Below are positions 7,521-15,350 of a stretch of DNA of 22,247 nt, one piece after another. Source of the DNA: Alphaproteobacteria bacterium (lineage in GTDB: Bacteria; Pseudomonadota; Alphaproteobacteria; Puniceispirillales; Puniceispirillaceae). Location: positions 1-22,247 of the forward strand of contig WTJO01000209.1 of NCBI GenBank assembly GCA_011524805.1, written 5' to 3'. Position 1 is the stretch's first letter. Every line of letters starts with the position of its first letter. The notes below the pieces were generated by a model. That model was given only the letters and a program-made list of their open reading frames with translations, searched no databases and was not told the origin of the DNA. The position numbers were made by a program, and so were the translations under genes.

Positions 7521-8797
7521 TGGATTTACTATCTGCTGGCATCATTATCTGTGTCATTATATTGCTGATATGTCTGTCTGCCTTTTTCTCAAGCGCAGAG
7601 ACAGCCCTGACGGCCGCATCTGATGCGCGCATGCGCCAGCTTGCACGCAAAGGCCGCAAACGTGCCCAGATAGTCGAGAAACTGCGCAAAAACAGAGAAC
7701 GGCTAATCGGGGCTATTCTGGTTGGCAATAACGCTGTAAATGTGCTGGCATCTTCGATTGCCACATCTGCGGCTATTTCGCTAACAGGCGAAAGCGGAGT
7801 GGCTGTAGCGACCCTGTTCATGACAGTATTGCTGGTATTATTTGCCGAGGTGCTGCCCAAAAGCTATGCCATTAATCACGCAGATGAATTTGCCCTTCGG
7901 ATTGCCTATCCTGTGCGGGTGCTGGTCTGGCTATTAACCCCTATCACCGCCGCTATCAGGCTGATTGTGGTCAGTATTCTGGGCAGAAGCACCACCACCA
8001 CAGACAGAGAAGACGAGCTGAGGGGGCTGATCAGGCTACATGCCGAAGATACCGCAGATGAAGAAGGGCGCGAAACAGGTGCGATGCTGTCATCTGTGCT
8101 TGATCTGGGTGATATTACGGTAGAAGAGATTATGACACATCGCGCCGCGGTTACCTCGCTTAATATCGAAGACAGACCAGAAGATATTCTCAGCTTTATT
8201 CTGAACTCGCCACATACGCGCCACCCGCTATATTCGGAAAGCCCTGAAAATATTGTCGGAATTGTGCATGTTAAGGATTTGCTACGCCAGCTTCATGCCC
8301 AGACAGATAAGGATGCGCTAGATATTGATATTGCCCAGATTGCAACAGAACCCTATTTCGTGCCTGAAACCACCCAGCTATTTTCCCAGCTTCAGGCCTT
8401 CCGGAGCCGGCGGGAGCATTTTGCGGTGGTGGTTGATGAATATGGCGATTTGCGCGGTATTGTCACGCTAGAAGATATCCTAGAAGAAATTGTCGGCGAT
8501 ATTGATGATGAACATGATACTGACCTGCCCGGGCTAACCCCTCAGCCAGATGGAAGCTATATTGTCGATGGCACGGTGACCATCAGAGATATAAACAGGG
8601 CGCTTGATCTGGAACTGCCAGATGATCAGGCATCTACCATTGCAGGGCTGGTCTTATATGAAAGCCGGAATATTCCGCGTGTCGGACAGGAATTTATTTT
8701 CCATAAGATGGGCTTTCGAATCAGAAAACGGAACCATAACCAGATAACCTCATTGCGTATCTGGAAACAGAATGGCTCGGCTGGCACCCGTACATAA
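7517..8797 (+). CDS. CNNM/CorC-type membrane protein with CBS pair (HlyC/CorC family)
   Basis: Predicted inner-membrane protein of 426 residues. The N-terminal CNNM domain has hydrophobic stretches at about 4-25, 85-110 and 130-155 and the SSAETALTAA and LVGNNAVNVLASS motifs. A CBS-domain pair (about 206-330) contains EIMTHR and DEYGDLRGIVTLEDILEEIVGDI. A C-terminal CorC/HlyC domain spans about 340-420 (DGSYIVDGTVTIRDIN, TIAGLV, GFRIRKR). Family members are implicated in Mg/Co efflux or cation homeostasis; the old hemolysin name reflects indirect effects. A second ATG lies at 7520. It is translationally coupled to aroB. This aroK-aroB-CorC order is frequent in alphaproteobacteria; the functional link is unclear. 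Confidence 0.92.
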   Translation: MMDLLSAGIIICVIILLICLSAFFSSAETALTAASDARMRQLARKGRKRAQIVEKLRKNRERLIGAILVGNNAVNVLASSIATSAAISLTGESGVAVATLFMTVLLVLFAEVLPKSYAINHADEFALRIAYPVRVLVWLLTPITAAIRLIVVSILGRSTTTTDREDELRGLIRLHAEDTADEEGRETGAMLSSVLDLGDITVEEIMTHRAAVTSLNIEDRPEDILSFILNSPHTRHPLYSESPENIVGIVHVKDLLRQLHAQTDKDALDIDIAQIATEPYFVPETTQLFSQLQAFRSRREHFAVVVDEYGDLRGIVTLEDILEEIVGDIDDEHDTDLPGLTPQPDGSYIVDGTVTIRDINRALDLELPDDQASTIAGLVLYESRNIPRVGQEFIFHKMGFRIRKRNHNQITSLRIWKQNGSAGTRT

Positions 8798-8840
8798 ATC
8801 AGCTAGCCATAGCCACGCTATCAGAGAATAGGACAATAAA

Positions 8841-9383
8841 ATGAAACCTTTTTCAGGTCTGCCAGAACCCGCTGCACGTCGCCATAGCCATGACAGGCAA
8901 ATTCATTGTCAGGGTTTTGCCAGAGAAGACGGGCTACTGGATATAGAAGGCGAGCTGATTGATACAAAAAGCTATGATTTCCCGTCATCAACCCATGGCA
9001 CCATCAGACAGGGCACACCTGTGCATCATATGCAGGTCAGGATCACCATTAATGAATCGCTCGAAATTGTCGATGCGGCGGCAGTAACCCTGCATGGACC
9101 TTATGCCATCTGCCCGAAAGGGGCAGAAAATATCACTGGCCTGATTGGCCTGAAAATAGGCGCAGGCTGGAAACATAAGGTGAAAACAGCCATTGGCGGC
9201 GCGCATGGCTGTACCCATATCACAGAATTGCTGGGGCCTATGGCGACCACTGCCTTCCAGACTCTATATGGCGAGATTGCCCGCCGCAAACGAGAGCAGG
9301 CAGAAGCAGGCATAGCACCAAAAGAAGGCCCAGCCCATAATATGCCGTCTCTGGCAAATAGCTGTGTTGCCTATGCAGAATAA
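8841..9383 (+). CDS. DUF2889-like protein
   Basis: Cytosolic protein of 180 residues resembling the DUF2889 family, which has no established biochemical role. Visible features are an N-terminal RRHSHDRQIHCQGFAREDG segment, strands with LDIEGELIDTKSYDF, the CPKGAENITGLIGL segment and a strongly conserved-looking HGCTHITELLGPMATTAFQT. The Cys and His residues in CPKG and HGCTH could bind a metal, but that is inference. No signal peptide or membrane helix is seen. AGGAC lies about seven bases before the ATG. It starts 43 bases after the CorC-type gene and may be read through from it. It converges on bolA with no clear hairpin between. Confidence 0.82.
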   Translation: MKPFSGLPEPAARRHSHDRQIHCQGFAREDGLLDIEGELIDTKSYDFPSSTHGTIRQGTPVHHMQVRITINESLEIVDAAAVTLHGPYAICPKGAENITGLIGLKIGAGWKHKVKTAIGGAHGCTHITELLGPMATTAFQTLYGEIARRKREQAEAGIAPKEGPAHNMPSLANSCVAYAE

Positions 9384-9428
9384 GCAGAAGCAGAATAGAT
9401 AAGACCACAATATGGTAACAGAAAAAAT

Positions 9429-9686
9429 CTAGTCGGCAGATAATGTTATCTGCAGGGCATGCACAGGGCCTGCCAGCAAATCTGCCAATTCGGCATGGAC
9501 AGCCCTGTGGGCGGCTATCCGCCCCTGCCCACCAAACGCAGAAGCAGAGATTACAACCTCAAAATGGCTTTCCCCGCCCTCAGGCGCACCTGCATGGCCG
9601 GCATGTTGCCAGCTTACATCGTCAACCACCAGCCTGTTGGGTGAAAAACGTGCCATTAGCCGTTCTTCTATCTGGTCTCTTATCAT
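9429..9686 (-). CDS. BolA-family protein
   Basis: BolA-like protein of 85 residues. Members partner with monothiol glutaredoxins in iron-sulfur handling or act as transcription regulators. The family pattern is visible: helix IRDQIEERLMARF, the H-x-GHAG loop with Gly-Gly-Glu-Ser-His (GGESHFEVVISASAF), the AAHRAVHAEL helix carrying conserved histidines, and a final strand HALQITL. AAGGTAG lies eight bases upstream of ATG 9684-9686. It is transcribed away from the J-domain gene across a 94-base divergent region. BolA next to a J-protein and cobST is a common alphaproteobacterial grouping. Confidence 0.92.
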   Translation of the reverse strand: MIRDQIEERLMARFSPNRLVVDDVSWQHAGHAGAPEGGESHFEVVISASAFGGQGRIAAHRAVHAELADLLAGPVHALQITLSAD

Positions 9687-9722
9687 CAGCGTGCTACCTT
9701 ATAATAAAGGGTTATGCATGGT

Positions 9723-9728
9723 ATTATA
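9723..9728 (-). promoter_or_regulatory. Candidate -10 element for bolA
   Basis: On the minus strand these six bases read TATAAT, an exact match to the sigma-70 -10 consensus, about 37 bases upstream of the bolA start. The sequence 17 bases further upstream (TGGCAA) is only a weak -35. The element lies inside the 94-base divergent gap, so a regulator here could affect both bolA and the J-domain/cobST group. Confidence 0.4.
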
Positions 9729-9780
9729 CAGAGTATATGACAGGCTTGCCACGGCCCACACAGGTTAATAATGTAGAGAT

Positions 9781-10377
9781 ATGGCTGCAAGACGCAAAAT
9801 ACAAGATGATTTTTCTATCCGTGGCGGTACCCAGCGCCATGATCCAGACGGCAATGCCTTATGCATGGCGGCCGGATGCGAGGCGCATGCAGAATATCCG
9901 GCGCCACGCAACAAACAGGACTTGCGCAATTATATCAAATTCTGTCTTGAACATATCAGATGCTTTAACCAGAGCTGGAACTATTATGACGGCATTGAAG
10001 GTGAGGAGCTGGAGCAGGAAATACGGCGCGCGACCACCTGGGAACGCCCTACATGGAAATTCGGGACAGGGCCCGGCCAGAAATCAGGCTATCAGTTTGA
10101 TGACAGGTTCGGGTTTTTTGATGATTCAGACCCCGCATCCAGCAAAGATGGCCAGCCCCAGCTAGACCCCGAAGAAGCAAAAGCGTGGGCATTATTTGAC
10201 CTGCCACCCAGCTCTGATATGCAGGAGTTGAAGAAGCGTTACAATGCGCTGGCAAAAAAATATCACCCCGATCATAATCAGGGCGACAGTAAAGCAGAAG
10301 AATTGCTTAAAGAAATCAATCTTGCCTATTCCGTTTTGCGTAAAAAAGTATTAGACCTAAACAGCCCTGCGGCATAG
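9781..10377 (+). CDS. J-domain (DnaJ-like) protein with N-terminal Cys/His motif
   Basis: J-protein of 198 residues whose J domain is at the C-terminus (about 135-190) rather than the start as in DnaJ. The HPD tripeptide needed to stimulate DnaK is at 162-164 in KKYHPDHNQGD, followed by ELLKEINLAYSVL. The N-terminal 120 residues hold C28-x4-C33 and C55-x2-H58 followed by FNQSWNYYDG. This is a recognisable part of this alphaproteobacterial family and could bind zinc. There is no G/F region or DnaJ zinc finger. It starts 75 bases before cobS. A role as co-chaperone for CobS/CobT or another client is plausible but unproven. Confidence 0.9.
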   Translation: MAARRKIQDDFSIRGGTQRHDPDGNALCMAAGCEAHAEYPAPRNKQDLRNYIKFCLEHIRCFNQSWNYYDGIEGEELEQEIRRATTWERPTWKFGTGPGQKSGYQFDDRFGFFDDSDPASSKDGQPQLDPEEAKAWALFDLPPSSDMQELKKRYNALAKKYHPDHNQGDSKAEELLKEINLAYSVLRKKVLDLNSPAA

Positions 10378-10452
10378 CACAGCAAATACTGTCTTTTGTG
10401 TCTCTGCCAGCAGGTATAAGCTAGCAATATTTGACTACATCGGAGAAAGTTC

Positions 10453-11457
10453 ATGTCAGCACTACCGTCCAATGCCCAGCCAGCGCATCAGCTGTCTGCT
10501 CCGGATATAGAAGTAAATGTTCGGGACGCGCTTGGGATCGACGTCGATATGAAAATAGCGGCTTTTTCAGAACCTTCTGAATATGTGCCGGCCATTGACC
10601 CAGACTACCAGTTTGACAAGGATACCAGCCTTGCGATTTTGGCAGGCTTTGGCTTTAACAGACGTGTGATGGTTCAGGGCTATCACGGCACAGGCAAATC
10701 GACCCATATTGAACAGATAGCTGCCCGTCTAAACTGGCCCTGCATGCGGATTAACCTCGACAGCCATGTCAGCAGAATTGATCTGATAGGCAAGGATTCC
10801 ATCGTGTTGAAAGATGGCAAACAGGTTACCGAATTCAAAGAAGGCATGTTGCCTTGGGCACTACAGAACCCCGTAGCGCTGGTGTTTGATGAATATGATG
10901 CTGGCCGCGCAGATGTGATGTTTGTGATCCAGCGTGTACTTGAGGTGGATGGCAAACTGACGTTGCTGGACACAAATAAGGTGATTACGCCCAACCCCCA
11001 TTTCAGACTGTTTGCTACCGCAAATACCGTAGGGCTTGGCGATACAACAGGCCTGTATCATGGCACCCAGCAGATTAATCAGGGTCAGATGGACAGATGG
11101 TCAATCGTTACCACGCTGAATTATCTGCCGATAGAAGATGAGGTGAATATCATCCTCTCAAAGCAGAAATCCTATCAGAATGCTGAAGGCAGCAAGCAGA
11201 TAGACCAGATGGTGCGGATGGCAGATATGACCAGAAAAGGATTTATGGCTGGCGATCTGTCGACTGTAATGTCGCCAAGAACGGTGCTTACCTGGGCAGA
11301 AAATGCGCAGATTTTCAAAGATATCACACTTGCTTTCAGACTGAGCTTTCTGAATAAATGTGATGAAATTGAACGTCCTATACTGGCTGAATATTACCAG
11401 CGTATCTTTGGCATTGATTTGCCGGAAGCCTCACAATTATCACAAAAAGCGTCCTAG
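10453..11457 (+). CDS. cobS: CobS-type AAA+ ATPase (cobaltochelatase subunit)
   Basis: AAA+ ATPase of 334 residues, the length of CobS from aerobic cobalamin synthesis, where CobN, CobS and CobT insert cobalt into hydrogenobyrinate diamide. Walker A GYHGTGKS is at 76-83, Walker B LVFDEYDAG near 143-151 with Asp146 and Glu147, and sensor/arginine elements lie around LFATANTVG and QGQMDRWSIV. A GGAGAAAG ribosome site precedes the ATG. A TATAAG at 10415-10420 could be a -10 element. Only three bases separate it from cobT. CobN is not in the window. Related CobS/CobT pairs occur in genomes with little cobalamin synthesis, so cobalt chelation is the default inference rather than proven. Confidence 0.93.
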   Translation: MSALPSNAQPAHQLSAPDIEVNVRDALGIDVDMKIAAFSEPSEYVPAIDPDYQFDKDTSLAILAGFGFNRRVMVQGYHGTGKSTHIEQIAARLNWPCMRINLDSHVSRIDLIGKDSIVLKDGKQVTEFKEGMLPWALQNPVALVFDEYDAGRADVMFVIQRVLEVDGKLTLLDTNKVITPNPHFRLFATANTVGLGDTTGLYHGTQQINQGQMDRWSIVTTLNYLPIEDEVNIILSKQKSYQNAEGSKQIDQMVRMADMTRKGFMAGDLSTVMSPRTVLTWAENAQIFKDITLAFRLSFLNKCDEIERPILAEYYQRIFGIDLPEASQLSQKAS

Positions 11458-11460
11458 CAT

Positions 11461-13320
11461 ATGTCATCAAAGCAGGATCCGTCTGATTTTCAGAAAGCCA
11501 ACGCGGCCAGCCTGCGGGCTATTGCCGGCGGTATCGACGCACAGGTGCGTTATGCCGGTCAGGATACCCATATTGGCAAGACAGAAATAAGACTGCCTGC
11601 CCTGCCACGTGAAGCGGCGGCAAAGACACGTGAAGATAGCCGTGGTGCATCTGATTCTGCAGGGCTATGGCTCGCCCATCATAATACTAGAACACATCAG
11701 CAAAAAGCCCCCTCAGCCCCTATGGCCAAGGCGATTTTTGATGCCGCAGAGCAGGCACGGGTAGAGGCGATAGGTGCAAACCAGATGGCTGGCGTGAAAC
11801 AGAATCTGGCTACCCGCCTTGAACAGAAATACACCAAGGCTGGTATAGGCGCACCTGAATCAGGGGATGATAGTGCGCTTGCCGAAGCGGTTGGTCTGAT
11901 TGTGCGTGAGACACTTACCGGCGAAAAACCGCCTGCATCTACTGCGATGGTGATGGATTTATGGCGGCCTATTATCAATGCAAAGGCTGAGGCGTTGCTG
12001 TCTGAAATGAAACAGGCAGAAGATAACCAGCCAAAATTTGCCGAGCTGGCAAAACAGCTTATCGGCGCCCTGAAAACTGAACTTGGCGATAAAAGCGACA
12101 ATGAAGATGAGGGCGATGATCAGGATGATGACAGCAATGATGATGACACAGATGACAGCAATGAAAGTGATGATGCCCAGTCAGCAACCGGCGAAGATGA
12201 CAGTGAAGGCGATGATACAACCAGCCTTGATCAGGATGGTGATGCAGCTGGTATGTCAGCAGATGACAGCACTGAAATGGAAGCTGATTCAGATATGGAC
12301 GGGCTGGCCGACGGCGAAACACCGGGCGGTGACCCTACCACCCCTGATCTGAATGCCAGACGCGATAGTGATGCCTACCGTATTTTCACCACCAGCTATG
12401 ATGAAATTATTGATGCCTCCGAATTATGTGATGCAGAAGAGCTGGAACGGCTGAGGCTGATGCTGGACAGGCACCTTGAAAATCTGAATCAGCTTATTGG
12501 CAAGCTGGCAAACCGTCTTCAACGCCGGCTGATGGCCTTCCAGAACAGAACATGGGAATTTGACCTTGAAGAAGGGCTGCTGGATGCAGGCAAGCTGAAC
12601 AGGGTTGTCACCCAGCCGCTTAGCCCGCTTTCCTATAAACAGGAACAGGATATGAAATTCCGTGATACAGTTGTCACGCTTCTGCTTGATAATTCGGGCT
12701 CTATGCGCGGACGGCCAATCACCATTGCGGCAGTCACAGCCGATATTCTGGCCAGAACACTTGAGAGATGCGGTGTGAAGGTGGAAATTCTCGGCTTTAC
12801 CACAAAACAGTGGAAAGGCGGGCAGTCACGCGAAGCATGGCAGCTGGCAGGCAAGCCGCCAGCCCCCGGCAGGCTGAATGATTTACGCCACATTATCTAT
12901 AAATCCGCTGACCAGCCTTGGCGGCGCGCCAGAAAGTCACTTGGGCTAATGTTGCGTGAAGGTATTCTGAAGGAAAATATTGATGGCGAGGCACTTATCT
13001 GGGCACATGACAGGCTGATCAGCCGGAATGAGGATAGGCGCATCATGATGGTGATATCGGATGGCGCGCCTGTGGATGATTCAACCCTGTCGTCAAATAG
13101 CGGCAATTATCTTGAAAAACATCTTCGTCATACGATTGAGATGATTGAGACACGCTCGCCGGTGCAATTGCTGGCAATCGGTATTGGCCATGATGTTACC
13201 CGCTATTATGAGCGTGCTGTGACCATTACGGATGTTGACCAGCTTGGCGGCGCTGTGATGTCGGAACTAGCAGATTTGTTTGACGAATCACATACTGGCA
13301 GACGCAGGCGGAAACGCTAA
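11461..13320 (+). CDS. cobT: CobT-type VWA protein (cobaltochelatase subunit)
   Basis: Partner of CobS, 619 residues, typical of CobT. The N-terminal part (about 1-205) has the family pattern including LRAIAGGIDAQVRYAG and IRLPALPRE. A very acidic linker follows at about 211-290, made mostly of Asp, Glu and Ser. The C-terminal half contains LMAFQNRTWEFDLEEGLLD and a von Willebrand A domain with the MIDAS motif DNSGSM at 410-415. MVISDGAPVDD supplies the later metal-coordinating Asp. The gene begins three bases after cobS with only a weak ribosome site, suggesting coupling. The acidic linker is encoded by a GAT/GAC-rich stretch with near repeats of GATGATGACAGCAATG-like units. Confidence 0.93.
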   Translation: MSSKQDPSDFQKANAASLRAIAGGIDAQVRYAGQDTHIGKTEIRLPALPREAAAKTREDSRGASDSAGLWLAHHNTRTHQQKAPSAPMAKAIFDAAEQARVEAIGANQMAGVKQNLATRLEQKYTKAGIGAPESGDDSALAEAVGLIVRETLTGEKPPASTAMVMDLWRPIINAKAEALLSEMKQAEDNQPKFAELAKQLIGALKTELGDKSDNEDEGDDQDDDSNDDDTDDSNESDDAQSATGEDDSEGDDTTSLDQDGDAAGMSADDSTEMEADSDMDGLADGETPGGDPTTPDLNARRDSDAYRIFTTSYDEIIDASELCDAEELERLRLMLDRHLENLNQLIGKLANRLQRRLMAFQNRTWEFDLEEGLLDAGKLNRVVTQPLSPLSYKQEQDMKFRDTVVTLLLDNSGSMRGRPITIAAVTADILARTLERCGVKVEILGFTTKQWKGGQSREAWQLAGKPPAPGRLNDLRHIIYKSADQPWRRARKSLGLMLREGILKENIDGEALIWAHDRLISRNEDRRIMMVISDGAPVDDSTLSSNSGNYLEKHLRHTIEMIETRSPVQLLAIGIGHDVTRYYERAVTITDVDQLGGAVMSELADLFDESHTGRRRRKR

Positions 13321-13354
13321 AAAAATAAGCGCCCCTCCAGATTGAAAGGGCGCT
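13318..13354 (-). terminator. Intrinsic terminator of rpmB, running into the cobT stop
   Basis: AGCGCCC and GGGCGCT (13328-13354) form a perfect 7-bp stem around a 13-base loop. In the minus-strand sense the stem is followed by TTATTTTTTT, the U-run expected for rpmB. The U-run is the complement of the cobT stop codon and the A's after it. On the plus strand no T-run follows the stem, so it would end cobT transcripts poorly. Confidence 0.8.
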
Positions 13355-13380
13355 GTATATCATCACTATATTAGCGCAGA

Positions 13381-13665
13381 TTAGGCAGATTGTGCCGCCA
13401 GAATTTCACGCTTCAATGCGCGGGCTTCATCTGCAAGCTCGCTATTTCTGGCCTGAAGCAGAAATGCGTCCAGCCCGCCATGTTTTTCAACCGTGCGCAG
13501 GGCACTTACGCTTACACGCAATGATACTGACCTGCCAAGAATCTCGGAGCTCATGCTGGTTTGCTGCAGATTTGGCAGAAAACGGCGGCGTGTTCTGTTA
13601 TTTGCGTGGCTGACATTATTTCCTGTCATCACACCTTTACCTGTAATCTGGCATCTTCTGGACAT
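13381..13665 (-). CDS. rpmB: Large ribosomal subunit protein bL28
   Basis: Ribosomal protein L28, 94 residues. It begins MSRRCQITGKGVMTGNNVSH and continues with the basic ANNRTRRRFLPNLQ segment and the RVSVSALRTVEKHGGLDAFL region of the family, with the longer alphaproteobacterial C-terminus. ATG 13663-13665 is chosen because homologues begin M-(A/S)-RRC and because AAAGGA lies nine bases upstream. The frame is open to 13710, but the extra residues are not family-like. It is transcribed alone from the promoter at 13735-13763 and ends at a terminator shared in sequence with the cobT 3' end. Confidence 0.97.
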   Translation of the reverse strand: MSRRCQITGKGVMTGNNVSHANNRTRRRFLPNLQQTSMSSEILGRSVSLRVSVSALRTVEKHGGLDAFLLQARNSELADEARALKREILAAQSA

Positions 13666-13734
13666 CGCCCTCATTCCTTTCACTTTGTCTGGCTGGCATT
13701 CTGCCGCCACGACATCAATTATCTGGAAGCTAGG

Positions 13735-13763
13735 CTTTTAACGGAAAAACAGCCACAGGTCAA
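13735..13763 (-). promoter_or_regulatory. Sigma-70-like promoter of rpmB
   Basis: In the minus-strand sense TTGACC (13758-13763) and TAAAAG (13735-13740) are separated by exactly 17 bases, matching five of six and four of six consensus positions. Transcription would start near 13728, giving a leader of about 60 bases before the rpmB ATG. Overlapping inverted repeats lie directly upstream of the -35 (13764-13785). Confidence 0.65.
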
Positions 13764-13785
13764 GCCAGAGTTGGTCTGGCAGACC
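13764..13785. repeat. Overlapping inverted repeats next to the rpmB -35
   Basis: GCCAGA and TCTGGC pair perfectly across five bases (13764-13780), and GGTCT and AGACC pair across three bases (13773-13785), so the two dyads share sequence and could be alternatives. They lie between the divergent rpmB and ribbon-helix-helix genes. TCTGGC/GCCAGA is a common word in this genome's coding sequence, so chance is a real possibility. Confidence 0.3.
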
Positions 13786-13936
13786 ATACGAAAGGATAAT
13801 ATACCTGCTAATCTTGCCTATCCATAATAATGGTACATTAAACCTTAGTCCTGTCAGGAGATTCAACAGGATTGGCCAAAAACATCATCTCTGGTGGCAA
13901 ATCGGTCATGTGGAGTAACACAAAACAGGAAACAAG

Positions 13937-14299
13937 ATGAAAAAGCGAAAGGTAAAAATCGGAGAACAGCGTTACCTGGTTCAGCTAGAGCCCTATTTCT
14001 GGCAATCTGTTGACAAAATTCTGGATGAAGAAAAGATCACATTCTCGTTTTTATGCACAGAATTAAACAGGCTGAAAACTGCCTATTCGCTGAGTAAGTC
14101 ACTTCGCCTATTTACCCTGATATATTTCAGAAATAGTGCAGAACAAAATCCAGATCAGGCATATCCAACAATGGTTGCAGAAGAACCAGCTAACTTTGAA
14201 CATCCCGACGACCTAGCCCCGGACAACACCCTTATGATGAGTCTGCTAGCTTTCTCGCAACATGCAGAGCATGATGATATGCTCGCTGACCCTGCCTGA
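13937..14299 (+). CDS. Ribbon-helix-helix domain protein (RHH_4 type)
   Basis: Protein of 120 residues whose first 70 residues match the ribbon-helix-helix type widespread in alphaproteobacteria: a basic strand (KKRKVKIGEQRYLVQLEPYFW), a helix with ILDEEKITFSFLCTELNRLK, and SLSKSLRLFTLIYFRN. Such proteins are presumed DNA-binding regulators that act as dimers through the N-terminal strand. The C-terminal 50 residues are acidic and look disordered. AGGA lies six bases before the ATG. The last 68 bases overlap the 3' end of pyrD on the other strand, so the tail is constrained by the PyrD C-terminus and may be recent. Targets are unknown; no toxin partner is adjacent. Confidence 0.82.
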   Translation: MKKRKVKIGEQRYLVQLEPYFWQSVDKILDEEKITFSFLCTELNRLKTAYSLSKSLRLFTLIYFRNSAEQNPDQAYPTMVAEEPANFEHPDDLAPDNTLMMSLLAFSQHAEHDDMLADPA

Positions 14300-15350
14300 T
14301 CTGACCAGTAAGCTCTGCAAAAGATGCTCCTTCTGAGGCAGCCATCTGCCGCAGGCCAGATAGAATGCGTGGCACCAGTTGCGGGCCCTGAAGTGCCAGT
14401 GCGGTATAAATCTGCACCAGTGACGCCCCTGCCAGCATGCGGGCATATGCCTGTTCTGCAGAGCCTATCCCGCCAACACCGATTAGCGGTATGTCTGTTG
14501 CGCCTATATGTGCCAGATGTGATGCCGCCTGTGCCAGCATGAACAGCGATTTATCATGAAGTGGTGCGCCGGACAGCCCGCCAGACTGGCCTTTATGCAC
14601 AGATACCAGCCCGTCTGGCCTGTCAATTGTGGTATTGGTCAGAATAAAGCCTGAAATACCGGCCGACAGCGCAATCTCAAGACTGCCAGCAAGCTGGCTT
14701 TCGGAAAGATCAGGTGCCAGCTTCACAAAGACAGGTACTGTGACGCCTGTATCCTGCATCCCCTGTGTGGCGGCGGCAATTGTGCGGCGCAAACTGTCAT
14801 CATGCTGAAGATCGCGCAACCCTTCTGTATTTGGGGATGAGATATTGATGGTCAGATAATCTGCAACAGGTGCCAGTCTTCTGGCTGTCTTGTAATAATC
14901 GTCAAACTTGTCCGTGCTGGCCTTGTTCGCGCCGATATTCACACCAACAATTCCCGCTTGTGCGCTACCGCGAAGCCGCTCAAGCCGCCTTGCCGCCGCC
15001 TCCATACCTTGCGAGTTAAAGCCATAGCGGTTAATCACAGCGTTATCTGATGTCAGCCTGAAGACCCGCGGGCGCGGATTGCCGGGCTGAGGTAACGGCG
15101 TGATGGTGCCCACCTCTATATGGCCAAAGCCAAGTTTCAGCGCGCCCTTCACAGCTTCGGCATTTTTATCAAAGCCTGCGGCAAGCCCAAGCGGATTGGC
15201 AAAGTCAAGACCGGCACAGCCTATCTGCATCTGCGTATCTGCTTGCATTGCAGCGGGCACAAAGCCGAATTTCATGGCGCTGACGGCCAGCCTGTGTGCC
15301 GTTTCTGCCGGCAGGGCTCTGTTTGCCGCGCTAGCCAGTTGCCAGAACAT
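14232..15350 (-). CDS. pyrD: Dihydroorotate dehydrogenase, class 2 (quinone)
   Basis: Membrane-associated flavoprotein that oxidises dihydroorotate to orotate and passes electrons to quinone in pyrimidine synthesis. The 372-residue length and the N-terminal helix region (LASAANRALPAETAH), which contacts the membrane, mark class 2. Visible motifs are NPLGLAAGFDKNAEAV, GFGHIEVGTITPLPQPGNP, NRYGFNS, the catalytic-serine segment INISSPNTEGLR (Ser171/172) and the FMN segments ILTNTTID and IGVGGI. The start overlaps the lysK stop by one base (TGATG), indicating coupled translation. The 3' end overlaps the ribbon-helix-helix gene tail to tail. Confidence 0.97.
   Translation of the reverse strand: MFWQLASAANRALPAETAHRLAVSAMKFGFVPAAMQADTQMQIGCAGLDFANPLGLAAGFDKNAEAVKGALKLGFGHIEVGTITPLPQPGNPRPRVFRLTSDNAVINRYGFNSQGMEAAARRLERLRGSAQAGIVGVNIGANKASTDKFDDYYKTARRLAPVADYLTINISSPNTEGLRDLQHDDSLRRTIAAATQGMQDTGVTVPVFVKLAPDLSESQLAGSLEIALSAGISGFILTNTTIDRPDGLVSVHKGQSGGLSGAPLHDKSLFMLAQAASHLAHIGATDIPLIGVGGIGSAEQAYARMLAGASLVQIYTALALQGPQLVPRILSGLRQMAASEGASFAELTGQIRQGQRAYHHALHVARKLADSS

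Noticed and set aside
9443..10165. Open frame of 240 codons on the plus strand
   Set aside because: It runs antisense through bolA and then out of frame through the J-protein gene; it has no family resemblance or ribosome site, and both genes it covers are clear.
12059..12352. His-rich minus-strand frame and Met-rich plus-strand frame inside cobT
   Set aside because: Both arise from the GAT/GAC-rich acidic linker read in other frames.
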